DNA of 64,000 nucleotides from Agaricus subrufescens (lineage: Eukaryota > Basidiomycota > Agaricomycetes > Agaricales > Agaricaceae): assembly GCA_029945375.1 (NCBI GenBank), contig CM057060.1:1116001-1180000 (forward strand). The letters are read 5' to 3'. Positions 1 through 11,598 of this stretch are shown here, in pieces (position 1 is the first letter of the stretch; each line of letters begins with the position of its first letter). The notes beneath the pieces were generated by a model. That model worked only from the letters and a program-made list of their open reading frames with translations, was not told the DNA's origin and made no database searches. Position numbers and translations under genes: made by a program.

Positions 1-2069
1 ACAGCTCTGGAATATCATTGGGAGCATCCGCCTGGTAGACTTTGTTAACAGGTCTTCCATTGAAATATAGAAATATCATTCACCTTCCTAATAAAATCCT
101 CGTCGAAACGCTCAACCCTGTATTCTGTCCCGTACCAATATTCCTTCTCCCACGTTGAATCAGGTTTGAGGTTTTCATGTTCTTTCGCCATTAGGACAAC
201 GCGGCCTTCCTGTACTCTGAATGAATCAAGGTATTTGCGGATCGTCGATAAACCAAGTCCAGTATTCCCGTCCGCCTCCCAATCCCGAATACACTGAGGC
301 CCAGTGAGTAAGTGTTCAGGAGGGAGCGGTTGACTCATATGCTCCGCGATCCAAGTCACATAGCTATCAGCCCGCTTTTTTTCAGCAAACTGAAAACGGA
401 TTGCAGAAAGATCTGCAATCTCCTTCTGGTGATACGCCTCGAGATCAGAGGAGCGAAGTAAGTTCAGGTATTTGAACACGATGAGTATTACAGAACGATA
501 GTTTTCTAGAAAAAGGTTGAGGATAAGTCTTTCTGAAAAAGCAGAAACATACTGAATCCTTCTTCCGTGAGATGCACCGTAATCTTGAACATGGCAAAGC
601 CCCGAGCTAAGTTCTGGCTCCCAGCAGAAAGTGCTATTACCCAACCTCGATCTTTGAGATAAGAGTACAAGGATCCAGGACCTTCGTGTCCGACGAAATG
701 CGATAGAAAATTAGCAGGCTTAAGTCGCCAAAGGGGTGGTTGATACTCCAAGGGGAAAGAAATCTCAAATGCGTGAAGATCCATGATAGTTTTCACCGAT
801 ACGAGTGTCTATGAACAACTTTAGTTAAATGGTAGAGTTTGAGGTCCTGAGCTTACCCCTTTTTCAGCCGCTCCAAATGGGTGGTCATTAATCATTGGAA
901 GAGGATCATTTCCACGTCTAACTATAGGCGAAAACAGCTTTGAGGCCATATCCGAAAGCTCATCCAATGACTCTACACATATCCTTTCAGCATACGCGCA
1001 GAGATAGAGAGATTAATTGATACCTTTTCCCAGAATGCAAAGACTCATCCGACTGGCACAATATTCCTCAGTCCACCATTTCATCAACCTTCGGCGAATT
1101 TCACGTCCGACAGTGCCACCGTCTGCCTCAGCTTCGGATGGAGTGGGGGACGGTAGTCGAGATGCGGGAGTAGAAAGGACACGATTGGATTCACTAGTAT
1201 CATTGACACTCTCCTGCATCATGAGCCTTGCGGCTCTCGATAAGCTCTCGCGGTTTCCGGTTCCAAACTTACTCCAAACATGACCAGGTTTGCTGAGGTG
1301 TTTGTTGACCTGAAAAATACGCCAAATATCCGACTGAAGATTCTTCTTGTTCTCCGAGTCAACAGCGTTAAGCTCGCGGGAAGTACAAGAAGCCGCGAAG
1401 AGTGGTGAGTGAAAGAATGAGGAGAATCTTTCCAAAGCACCGGTTAAAGCGGACGTAGTGACGTTGAAGTAGTAATTGGTATTTGTGGTTGAGGTGTACG
1501 CGTTTGAACTTCCATTATTCTTCGAGAGATACTAAACAATTCGTTAATAACTGATATTCCCATGGAAACAATTGTGGCGACCTCTGAGTATTCATTTTCG
1601 CGAGGAAATTGCTCGGTGCCCTAATAGATGTCAGTTACTTCAAACGCAAAGAGGTGGATACAGACCATAAAAAGTAAATGTTCACAAAAATGAGCAAGGC
1701 CGGGCATATCCCACTAATTTTCTAGATAAGGATTGTCAAGATCATCATATGTGAAGAGCATACCGGGTCATGAAGATGACCGACAGCAACGTCAATGCTG
1801 GCAGCGGCTTTGTCCGCCTCGTGGTCATGGATGAGGGTGGCTTTCAAGCCATTATCCAATTGAATAACGCGGTATTCTCGTTCATCTCTTGGCGATTTCT
1901 TGATGGGTTTAATGAATACGGAGTAAGGAGGGATAGTGGAATCCGCTGGAGTGACACGTTTCCAGTCTGAGCCCGAAGAGATAGTCATGAAACAGCGAGA
2001 GGTCAGAAGAGATGGACGTTTGGGATATCTGAATGCCACTCGGTGGAAAGATACCCAGGTGCGTTGCAT
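1..2069 (-). CDS. STE23: Insulysin-type M16 metallopeptidase (Ste23/IDE), 3' part missing
   Basis: Zinc metallopeptidase of the insulin-degrading enzyme family, which cleaves short peptides; in yeast Ste23 and Axl1 mature a-factor pheromone. Exons: 2069-1764, 1713-1666, 1620-1582, 1531-1024, 972-857, 808-553, 505-84 and 31 to the window edge, all in one frame, giving about 575 residues of a protein usually near 1000-1100. The inverted zinc motif HFCEH lies in exon 2 after DMPGLA. The third ligand segment (ELNAVDSENKKN) is in exon 4. The block GREIRRRLMKWWTEEYCASR and the following ESLDELSDMASKLFSPI are family hallmarks. The start at 2069 is the first in-frame ATG; the first ~30 residues are basic and could target mitochondria, with another Met (1985) behind them. 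The C-terminal half lies outside the window. Confidence 0.93.
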
Positions 2070-2552
2070 TACAATAGCAAGCAACCTAACTTGGGCACAA
2101 TACACCGCGTTCAAACTTGATTAAGTCAGCTGACACTTGGACGGTACTCATTAGACACCTTGCTTTAACTTGTATCACCTACACATATATAATATCTAAT
2201 ATAAGTGACTGATAGAAGTTTGGTGCTTTGGGTACCATACCGGTGTCCGAAAAATCGGAAAAGGAACTGGGTTCGATAACGTAGCTTTAGTCCAGTTCGG
2301 TTCAACAAAACCTGAGAATTTCGAGTTGAACGATATCACGTATATCGTCACCACCACACCGGCGGGCAGAGCGGAATGGTCGATCTGTCCCCAGATAACC
2401 ATAGCGACCTCTGACGATCGCCACCGATCTGTTGTCCGAGTACGGAATGGGCCTGAAATAGATTAATCATTCAAAGAATGCATAATATACACGGGTGCAG
2501 TAAGAATTACACAATAATTGACATATAACAATTAACACAGAGAGAGTAATAT
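2070..2552. other. Intergenic, no gene seen
   Basis: Holds the upstream region of the insulysin gene and the 3' flank of the next minus-strand gene. An AT-rich run near 2180-2210 could belong to either. Short ORFs here have no recognisable product. Confidence 0.6.
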
Positions 2553-5500
2553 TCATGAACCAGGTTCAGGTCCCAAAATCAAGTCCCACATTATACGACC
2601 AAATTGGGTTAACTTTTCCTTCACAAAGGACAGCTGGATATCTGGAAGGGCTATGGATTTTAGCGATGCTTCTATGTCATCAAACCCGAGCTTCTTCCAT
2701 AACGAATTGATTGTTTCCACGGAGATCGAGTACTGTACCGGGGCCACGTCTGGTGGCGAAGTCGGCTCGGCTTGCCACGTGGGCGGAGGTACTGCAGAAA
2801 GGGAAGTAGAAGAGAGGGTGTCGGTAGGAAAAACAGTGGAGGAAGGCGAAGGGGTCCAAACGGGGGCAAATGCGCTGGTTTCGACTGTTTGAGGGTCATC
2901 TGAGCTGGAAGATACCGGCCGAAGTGTATTAGGTGAATAGATAGTAATTGTACTTGTGGCAGTGGTGGTGATTGTTGTGATCACGGGGGTATGAGATCCA
3001 TGGACAATTGGACTGGCCGTAGGCACTAAATCTTCGGGATGAGTTGAAAATGGGAAGAACCGGGTATTTGCACTTTGCATAGAAAGTAAGATGATGATGA
3101 AGCAACACCACCACAGAAAGTTGGCCAGCCGTGACCACTGCAGAAGTTTATGACTCGACTTGTGACGTCGTAGATCGAGAGATACCCTAGGAGAAAACAG
3201 TTCTCGTTGAGTAAAGTGGAGCAAGTTTTTGGCATTTGCATTCGAGTGCTGATATAATAAGTTTGAATCGGAAATAGAGCAATTGAATCCTAAACATAAG
3301 TATTAGAATATGAATCGAAACATGAATTTGAGAGTCTTACCGGTCAGGGTTATCAAACTGACTTCAAACTTTTCAACGGGCAAACTGAATGTTGGAAGCA
3401 ACAAATCCCATCGTTGTAAATCACTTTGGTTCGAAAACCAAGTGGGCGCGGGCGGCTCTAGCTTTACGACATAGTCGATAGTAACATTGTCACCATTGGA
3501 AGGATCGATTTGAATCTTGACCCAATTCGCCCAATCCATGCTGCCCACCTTTTCAAATGAAGCTGCTGCAGGGTCATTTCCATTCAATACTGGTCGTACA
3601 GTTTCGGTGATCTCGTATCGTGCGGGAACACCATCGACATTTACACCTGCAATATGAACTGTTGGGGAATATGATTTACCGCCATAAGGTGCGGACGTGA
3701 TCCGAGCTAGTCCAAATTCCAACCAACCGGTTTCATCCTTGAGCCGCGCATTCACGTTAATCCTGACAGCATATGCATCGGGTGCAGACCGATGACGAGA
3801 GACAAGCGGCGTCACAATCGCCTTTACTGAAGAGATTAGGGAAGGACCATCAAATGACTGACGGCTTGGATCTGGTCGTCGAATTACATTGGGTGACACT
3901 CGATTTTGCGAGTTACCCGTCGGAGTCTGGGCACGCACAGGGTGAATTCTGTCACGGAGACTGCCGATTACTTTCAAAACGAGGCGAGCGCCGTCTTCCC
4001 CACATAGTGTTGAACCACCTCTTTGTAGTACCGTCTTCCGGATCTGCGGATCTTTGTGAATGTCACCGGATGGACTATACACCTCCACAGTAGCATTGAG
4101 CTGATCAACGTCGTTCTTTACTACTATTTTTGTTGTTTCAGCGTCCGCAGCCCACACCACAAACTGAGGCACATAAATGGGTTCAGTGGTTTCATCGTAG
4201 TCTGCAGTAGCATAACCTATGCCATTGGCTCGGGGTTGGGTAAACCGAGGCGTGACTAAGACAGTGCCTTTGATGGTGAACGTAAACGGTGTTTTGTTGG
4301 GAGGTAGAATGTCATTGATATTCAGATGGAGTGTTAAGGGAGCCTCAGGAGAGCAGGTGGCGCTAGACTGGGATAAGCCAGAAACTGATGATATCGTCCC
4401 GAGTTGAGATGAAGCTGAGATAGCAGGATCCCTTGAGCCCTCGAAAGAATATTCAACAACGCTATGAGAGGGTAACGGCGCTCGGAGAAGAGATGAGGCG
4501 GCGGCCGCAGGTAGTTGACTTTGGTCATTGGCAAGGGGCGGATGTAATTGCCTGGACGACGCAATAGGTATCTGCGAAATGGAAGAATTAAGGGAAGAGC
4601 CTTTTGAGTCGGCCTCGACGTTCGGATGGTCTTGGTCCACGACGTTGACTCCGGTATACCCCACACCTCCATCGACGCTCCATTCAGGCCGAGACCCCTC
4701 AAGCCAAACTACATCCGAATTCTTGGCCTCAAGTCCAACGTCCATCCCTAGCAACGTAGCAACCCCTGGAAACCAGATGCCTTTGCATGAAGCTTTGTAC
4801 TCAATATCCATCACGAGCCCGTGTATTTCAGTATCTTCCTTTGCTTTCCGCCTCCCTCGGACTACGCAAGTCATTTCACTCTTCACGTTAGTAACACCAA
4901 CTCTTCGCCTAGAATCCCTAGTACCAGCTGCACTATCAAAAGTTTTCTGCGGCTTCGCCCATCGTATCCGAATTCGATCCGTACTAGGAAAGGTCCCCTG
5001 GATGCCGTAGCCGTCGGAGAAGCCGGTAGTCGAGGAGTCACTGGACTCATCATCCGCAAAATGATTGTAAGAACTAGCGCGCGCGAGGCGATTAGATGAT
5101 GTTCGGGTTACATGTGGGTCTGAAGTGAGGTCCCATGAATTCGCATCATCCTCAAGTGACGAAAGCGACGCAAAGGATGATGCTGTGTTTGAAGGTGGAA
5201 ATATCCGTAATCTGATGTTATTATGGAGACAGCGAGGTGTAGGAATTGAAAGCTATACGCAAAAAAAATCATCAAATCATGATGATTCTGACACCACTCT
5301 GAAGCACTTACGAGGTAAGGGAAACGAGGGGGACGATTGATGTATGGAACCCACATATCTACTGCTGCCATGAAATGAGCGTGGTTGCGATCATTGATAG
5401 AAAGGCGTCGCTTCTGGTGCAATGGAGCCCCGAAACGATCCGGGTCTGTTTCTCGACCTGGAAAGTACTTGGGCAATACGTATGCGATGTGGTAACCACT

Positions 5501-6153
5501 GACTAGGATTTGACCAGTGTATTGTAGATCTACAGGAGGTACTGAAGCAGATTCCGACACTGATGACCTGCTGGTGGATGGAGTGGAAGACACAGAGTTG
5601 GGACTTGAGCTGAGATGGTATGTTGCGTTAAAAGTCATCGACGACCGTGCCGTGAGGTTCAGAGCACGAGCCGCATTGTGCAACAACGGTGAGCTTGCCG
5701 ATGAAAAGTTGAAGGGAACTGAGTTGCTGTCCAGAGGGTGAACTTGCGACGTCAATATTTTGATATTTTCCTCTGTAAAAGGAACCATGAGCAGATGTAC
5801 GAGGACCCAAGATATGATGGATTACCAGGGAAGAGAGCAATAGTAGATCCTGGTGTGACGGAATCAACGGGGACCGAAAGCTATACAGGGATTGACATGT
5901 GTGCAATAGCCCAAACACAACACCAAGAACCGACCTTCATATACATTTTGATTGATGCTCCGTCTTGACCCTGTTTTGCCTTGCCTTCAATAGCAATGCG
6001 CGATACGATGTTCATCCGAAGGGCCTGCCCGAGCGACGTAACAGTAGGCGCGTAACTGATGGTCGGGCTCGTCGGCTGAGAGCCAACGAACCGTGGGGGG
6101 GTAACTGCTGTTGCATACGAGGCTGAGTCCCGAGAATACGTAGACACGGGCAT
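2553..6153 (-). CDS. Uncharacterised large protein with one C-terminal membrane segment
   Basis: I do not recognise this protein. Five exons join in frame: 6153-5935, 5880-5826, 5772-5312, 5252-3341 and 3289-2553, giving 1127 residues. Introns are 46-60 bases with GT-AG ends. The N-terminal and central parts alternate Ser/Thr/Pro-rich stretches with beta-rich, immunoglobulin-like segments (for example LHLNINDILPPNKTPFTF and FTIKGTVLVTPRF). A single hydrophobic stretch at about residues 937-955 (LANFLWWCCFIIILLSM) follows a basic patch (LRRHKSSHK). After it come some 170 residues rich in Thr/Ser/Pro and a short helical end. There is no obvious signal peptide. It could be a scaffold of an internal membrane or a type II protein; this is inference. 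The start at 6153 is the ATG opening the exon with STYSRDSASY; an upstream start is not excluded. Confidence 0.75.
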
Positions 6154-7194
6154 ATCGAAACACTTCTTGTGATACCAAAGGGTCCAGGGGACGAGAGTGC
6201 GGTGTGGTGTGAGCAAGAGTACAAGTGAGAGCCGGACGCAAGGAGAATTGTCTAGAGAAGAGGCGCGAGCGCGTCCCTGATGCGACGCGTCCAGAAAAGT
6301 CAACACGGGCGCTGATCCTCGCCGGCCCGGGATGGCCGGATATCCTCCAAACCGCCATTGGCTGCTCAAATCTCCCGAAGGAATGAAATTCTAAACAGCA
6401 CACATGACTCGAAACAAATGGGCATCTCGCGCATGGCTTCCACCCGACAACACCATCGAAACGCCCCTTCCGTCCCGAGGCTAAAGCGCCGAGAACCCGA
6501 CCTCCTGACTGTCAACTACTTATCTGTCAGAACCGCCAGGTCAACAATTTTTCATCACTTTCAAACTCCTATTCGCACAGCTCAAAATCGCTAAAAATCA
6601 TTACTTCACAACTACATGGGTGTGCAGTTGATCAAAATTTGATTGTCATGAAGTTCGTGATGGTGAGCCATTTGGTGAGTGATCCGGGTGGCAACTCGTT
6701 TTCGGAACAACCGAGCGCTGGAGTTGATAGTGAGTGCGTGTATTTGTATTCGCTCTCTCGTTGTCGCCGAGGATCTAATCTTGATAACAAGGTGATACAC
6801 CAAGGGTTCCCGCCGCTAACGATCTCCCCATGTTGCGATGGAGCGATTGAGGTCCCATTCATTGGATATATGGTATTAGCAATTACTTCCGGGCTCAAGC
6901 GATGTTGTATAACGTCAAAAAACAATTGCCGCCAACTTCCAGTCACGTCATGGTAGTTGTATAAATCCTGATTTATTTATCCTTATTAACTATAGTATGA
7001 CTACGCTTATTTAAATAATTACTACAAATGTGAGGCAAAGGGTTGCTAGGAACAAAATAAATATAGACACTGTTAACAATAATATATGAGCAATAGTGAT
7101 ATGTAACCAATTAGAGTTCTTTTGCTGTGCAATGAGTCGGTGCGTTAAATAAAGAGTAACTCGAGCTATTATAAAATTATCAGTTAATAATATC
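6154..7194. other. Intergenic, no gene seen
   Basis: About 1 kb between the start of the unknown membrane protein gene and the stop of the IDO gene. The right part (6950-7190) is AT-rich and probably holds the IDO 3' UTR. Short ORFs on both strands carry no recognisable motif. Confidence 0.6.
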
Positions 7195-8640
7195 TCAGGA
7201 CCTTCCTGGAAGTGCTGTTCGTTGTGTAGCATCCCGTCCGTGCTTTAGCAGGACGACAACTTCATTGCCTCCAGTCCCTAGGGTCTTCTTTCGGTCCCCA
7301 TCCTGGCTCTGCTTCCACGCGTTGAGCACAGGACAACCAGAATTAGGCTGGGTGTGGGCCATAGAGACAGTGTACCGGCAAGCGATCCTGATATGTTCAG
7401 TTCGCAGCTTCTGTAGCGCAGCTACCGCGGAGTTGTACGCTTCACGCAGGATCGATTCCTCCTTCGCTAGCTCGCGGACAGATCGAGATAAAGATGAGAG
7501 GGACAAGAGGTATTCGCGGTGTTTTCCGGGCATGTAAAATCGCATCCTTTCCATAAATGATCCATGTCCGTCTTTTGCTGCGACTCCCTTCTTGTGGTCT
7601 ACGCCAAGGAAAATATCAAGGGCATGCATAACACTACTCTGACCGGCAGAAGGGCCGCTCAAGAGAAGGTCTTCATCGTTTGGAACGCCCTCGTATCTCC
7701 ATCGAGGACCATCGCTGCCGCTACCACTCCACCAGGGTCGGATTTGCCAATAGAAAACATGAGGGTCACATGCCTCTCGAACTGACTTGATGACCTCATT
7801 AATGTCATCGATTATGCCCGAAAGACGGACAAGGTCGCGGGAGACCTTTCCAGCGGCTGTATAGTCGCCCGCTGTGGGTGCCAAGCGTGCATACTCGTCG
7901 AAAATGCGCAACATCTCTACTCCAACCAACTCCGCCCTCGCAGATGAAAGATAGAACGCCGCCTCGTCTTCTGTGCCAGAGAAATGATTACGGAAACGGA
8001 TGTTGTTGACCGAGAGTGGCTCGTTGGGATTGACGAGTTCGTAATTCCATAGGACGGTATCCGCAAATGTGAGGACGGGAGCGATCTGAAGAAGCTGGGA
8101 AACTTTTACTAGAGGGACAGCGATTGATTTGGGGACAACGATAACATCTAAAGATGCATCCAAAGGAAGAGAGTGGACATAGAGGTGGACAAGCCATGCA
8201 AGGACATAATGGGCCTGTTGTAGTAGACGTAGATCGGATCCAAGCTCATGAATCGATAATATGGGCCACTGTGTCACTCAAACGTCAGACCAAATAGCAA
8301 CGCGTGGAATGAGAAAAATTTTACTTACAGATTTTACCTCGTCTCTCCATTTCTGGCCGAGTTCGCGCTTGGCGATAGCTTCTTCTGAGCCGTCCTCGCC
8401 AAGAGACAATCGACCAACAGCAGATGTCAGAGCATCTTCCCAAAGGTCAAAGGACGAAGGCAAGCGGGAGAGGGGCGTTGTAGGGAAAAAACCTGTCTGG
8501 AGGTCGATATCAAAGTCTGCGGGGGTGCGACGATCCGGTAGGGAAAGGCGTTGGGCAGAATGAAAGTAGGAGTTATAGAGCGATAGAACGACGTCCAGTA
8601 GAGTGCCGACAGCGTGGGGGGGAGAAAGGAGGAGAACCAT
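7195..8640 (-). CDS. BNA2: Indoleamine 2,3-dioxygenase
   Basis: Haem dioxygenase that opens the indole ring of L-tryptophan to N-formylkynurenine, the first step of the kynurenine route to NAD. Two exons, 8640-8329 and 8268-7195, give 461 residues, the usual size for fungal IDO (yeast Bna2 is 453). Family motifs are clear: RPWWSGSG, YEGV, GPSAGQSSVMHALDIFLGV and MPGKHREYLLSL. His396 in LRTEHIRI aligns with the proximal haem ligand of human IDO1 (His346). The start ATG at 8640 lies about 100 bases downstream of a TATA box and behind a pyrimidine-rich tract. The kynurenine pathway is cytosolic at this step and no targeting signal is seen. No other kynurenine gene is adjacent, although an aminotransferase of unknown substrate lies at 33-35 kb. 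Confidence 0.97.
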
Positions 8641-9625
8641 GGTGTACTAGGAGAGCAGCGAACAGAAACGAAGAAAAGGGAAGCGAGAAAAGGAGAAAGC
8701 AGGTATGAATATTGAAAGTCATAGCGATTTCGAGTCTGCTTTTATATAAAATCCAGTGGGATACGCCGTCGATAAATCTTGTGAGTCGACTGCTGTGCCG
8801 AAAGAAGACCCTCGACGCGGTTCACGGAAAAGCGAGCTGGTTGGAACCGAAAACGTTTAAGTTTGTTCCTGTTCTGACGGACCCCGCAAGTCATTGGACG
8901 GTAGGGCCATCACAGTATGAGGTGCCGGTGTATTCATGGTCAGTTCCGTCTGCAATGATCGAAGGGCCAGATCGCGATTGTGACAACTGGCACTTACATA
9001 AGCTATCCTGTGCTGTCTAAATTTGTTGTAGCCCGCCGCGCAAGATCTGTTCGTTCTGTTGAGATCTTGCTCCTTGGTCAACCCACCTCCGTTCCAGTCC
9101 GTCCTCAAACGACATCAACGAGCTGATATCAGCCATCTCTCATCCCTTGTACTTTCCTCCCGCCCAGGCTGTACGTGACTTAACAACGGGCAGTTACATG
9201 TCCGAGACACATGTACGTACTAATTGCTGGAGTCGCTGTACTATCTATTACGAGATTTTGCTCAAATTTGTGTCCATTCAGGCCAGGGTTTGCTCAGGGT
9301 GGACGCATTTTTTCTCCTTTTAAGTCATATTGTGGATATCTCATCAGAGCGAACCTTTCTTTATTTGTTTTCATGGACCATTCATACGTTCACCTGAAAC
9401 ACATTAGAAGCCAAAATATGCCTCTAATTTGAAATGTTCATCAGGCAGGGTATCCCTGGCCTATTATTCCGTTTTCAACTCAGTTTCCGACCTCAACCAG
9501 CGAATAACAAATCGTTAGGGCCGAGGCTCCATCATATTGCAGCCTGTTCGGAGTCGATCCAAAGTGGAAACTAGTAGGTAAAACCTCATAAATATCTGAA
9601 TGTAGATGACGTGCTAATGATAAAT
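8641..9625. other. Intergenic, IDO promoter and HIBCH 3' flank
   Basis: Apart from the TATA box and pyrimidine tract next to the IDO start, nothing could be recognised. ORFs at 8712-9020 and 9211-9432 look random. Confidence 0.6.
8741..8750 (-). promoter_or_regulatory. TATA box of the IDO gene
   Basis: Reads TTTATATAAA on both strands. It lies about 100 bases upstream of the IDO start, and a C/T-rich tract (roughly 8647-8700, read on the minus strand) follows. This is the layout of a fungal core promoter. Confidence 0.6.
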
Positions 9626-11524
9626 CTATGGAAGAGCAAATTCATGTTTCCATTTGAGCCAGACTGCATTGCCATCAGCATTGTCTTCGACGCCACATCT
9701 GCGTTTGGCGACCTCGAGGACCTTTTCTTTCACACCCATTTTCCCAGGTCGCAATTGCTGGAACCTCGTCACCAGCTCATTTAAACGGATACTTGTGCTA
9801 CCACCTGATTTGTGAACACCACGTACTACTTCGCCAATCTCCTCCTCCGTGGGCAATGCAAATCGGGATGGATGATTGGGCAAGGTATTCGCCAAGGAAC
9901 TCGGGACTTCTAGCTCGGGTGTCGAGGCAAGGTAAGGCGAACTTGGTTCGAAGAAACGATCAACAAGATCATCAGTAACATCCGCTAGGGTTGCTGGATT
10001 CCAGGATGGTCTTTCACCCTCCTTGGTGTGGGTTTTGTCGATGAGCACAGCCCGCACGCCCGTGGCGAAATCAGGGCTAGCTGTGTGCTAATAATCCAAA
10101 GTCAACAGGGGATGCACGTCTCTCAAAGAGCTAACATACACAATAAGCTGCAGCCATCTTCAGTTCCATGTTGAGCGCCTCCAAGAGAGACATTTTCCTG
10201 CCCCTTCTAATGGCTTTGAGAGCCACTTTCAAGCTTGTGGGACTGCGTATCTCTAGCATGCTCAGCGTCTTGGTGGCAAAGTTTCTGATAACTGGATCTT
10301 GATGCTCCTTCATAGCTTCTAAATCCTTGAAAATATCCTCTACATTGTCGTGTCGGAAGGCATAATCTAAAGCCATTCGGGAGGATCCGGTTAAAGGGCT
10401 AGGCGGATCTTCAGGCTGGCGCTCCGAAGACAATTCTTCAATGGCTTGATCAATCAAAGATAGACTAGTAGTGTCAAACGCTGATAACTGATTGATAAGG
10501 CTCGAAATTCTCCTTGATGGAACAAAATGGGTAGCGCAACCAAGTTCGCTAAAAAAAAGGGCGACCATCAGTCAGCAACCAATTATAGAGCTAAGTATAG
10601 TCAATTAACATGACTCACAACACTGCACGTCCTTCCAGACGATCTGACGTCAATGCAAGGTACGTGCCTATTTCACCATCCAAACGTGATAGGAAAAAAC
10701 TTGCACCGACGTCAGGGCAATAGCCAATTTTGGTTTCCGGCATAGAAAAAGCAGTATTCTCCGTTGCAATACGGAATGGAGCGTTTGCAGCCAAGCCCAC
10801 ACCTCCGCCGACTTTTTTTGTTTTTTGGTTAAGAAAAGAAGCGATATGAGAAAAGATAAACCCTTAACCGCCGAGCGCAAGATACATACAGGTGATGCCA
10901 TCCAACACGGCCACATACGGTTTCGGCAAGACAGCCAAAATGTAGTCCATCTCAAATCTGAAGTACGTTTAGTAAACAATGATGGCGGAGGGCCTCAAAC
11001 ACATACTCGCGCTTGAAATAGTCAACGGCTTTATGAGCCGTGGCAGGATTTGACGCATTCTGCACTACACCTGGAGAGCAAAGTCAGGGCGCGCACGCGT
11101 CGAAACGGTGAGACTGACTGGCGACATCGCCACCGCTGCAAAACGCTCTCCCGACGCCGGTTCCTATAATTGCACCGCAGAGGTCGGATGTACTCCATTC
11201 CTAGGGAGACATCGGGTCAGAAGGACGGGGAGAATGTCTCGAAAAACAGAGCGTGCCTCAATTTTAGGACGCAGCAAAGAAAGCATCTCTTCATCTAGGG
11301 CATTGAGCTTGCGCGGACGGTTGAGAATGAACTTGCGGAGGTTCGAGTGGGACTCGAAGAGGACTGTGGGCTGGAGCGGGTTGGAGACGGACGGGGCGAG
11401 CGGGGGCGCGACTGACCTCGGGGGCGACGGTGGACATGAGGTGGCTGGAGACGAGGCGGGTTCTGTTTGCAGCCAGGAGGCGACCTTTGGACATGCCTCT
11501 GAAGAGGGGAGTCGGACGCAGCAT
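9626..11524 (-). CDS. EHD3: 3-hydroxyisobutyryl-CoA hydrolase, mitochondrial
   Basis: Crotonase-fold hydrolase of valine degradation (3-hydroxyisobutyryl-CoA to 3-hydroxyisobutyrate). Eight exons: 11524-11417, 11370-11257, 11200-11119, 11070-11007, 10957-10890, 10811-10619, 10548-10140, 10087-9626; 499 residues. Motifs in order: [39 protein letters not shown] with [17 protein letters not shown], and [20 protein letters not shown]. The N-terminus ([20 protein letters not shown]) is basic and hydroxylated like a mitochondrial presequence. The junction of exons 2 and 3 uses a GC donor if the conserved reading KIE-EWSTSD is right; a GT donor 9 bases further would insert Ala-Arg-Ser. The residue before GGGVG is Phe, where this family usually has Met. 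The gene is divergent from tubulin chaperone E with 74 bases between the start codons. Confidence 0.95.
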
Positions 11525-11598
11525 GAGAACACCAACCGGCCTCCGGAACTCGCAAGCCGCCGCCCAGCGTCCTCATCAACGGGTCGCCCATCCACGTG
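11525..11598. promoter_or_regulatory. Very short shared divergent promoter, HIBCH / tubulin chaperone E
   Basis: Only 74 bases separate the ATG of the minus-strand HIBCH gene (11524) from the ATG of the plus-strand TBCE gene (11599). The stretch is GC-rich with no TATA box seen. Any start sites must lie in this gap or inside the partner gene. Confidence 0.6.

Noticed and set aside
6358..6946. Short ORFs upstream of the unknown membrane protein gene
   Set aside because: No recognisable sequence; they overlap each other in several frames.
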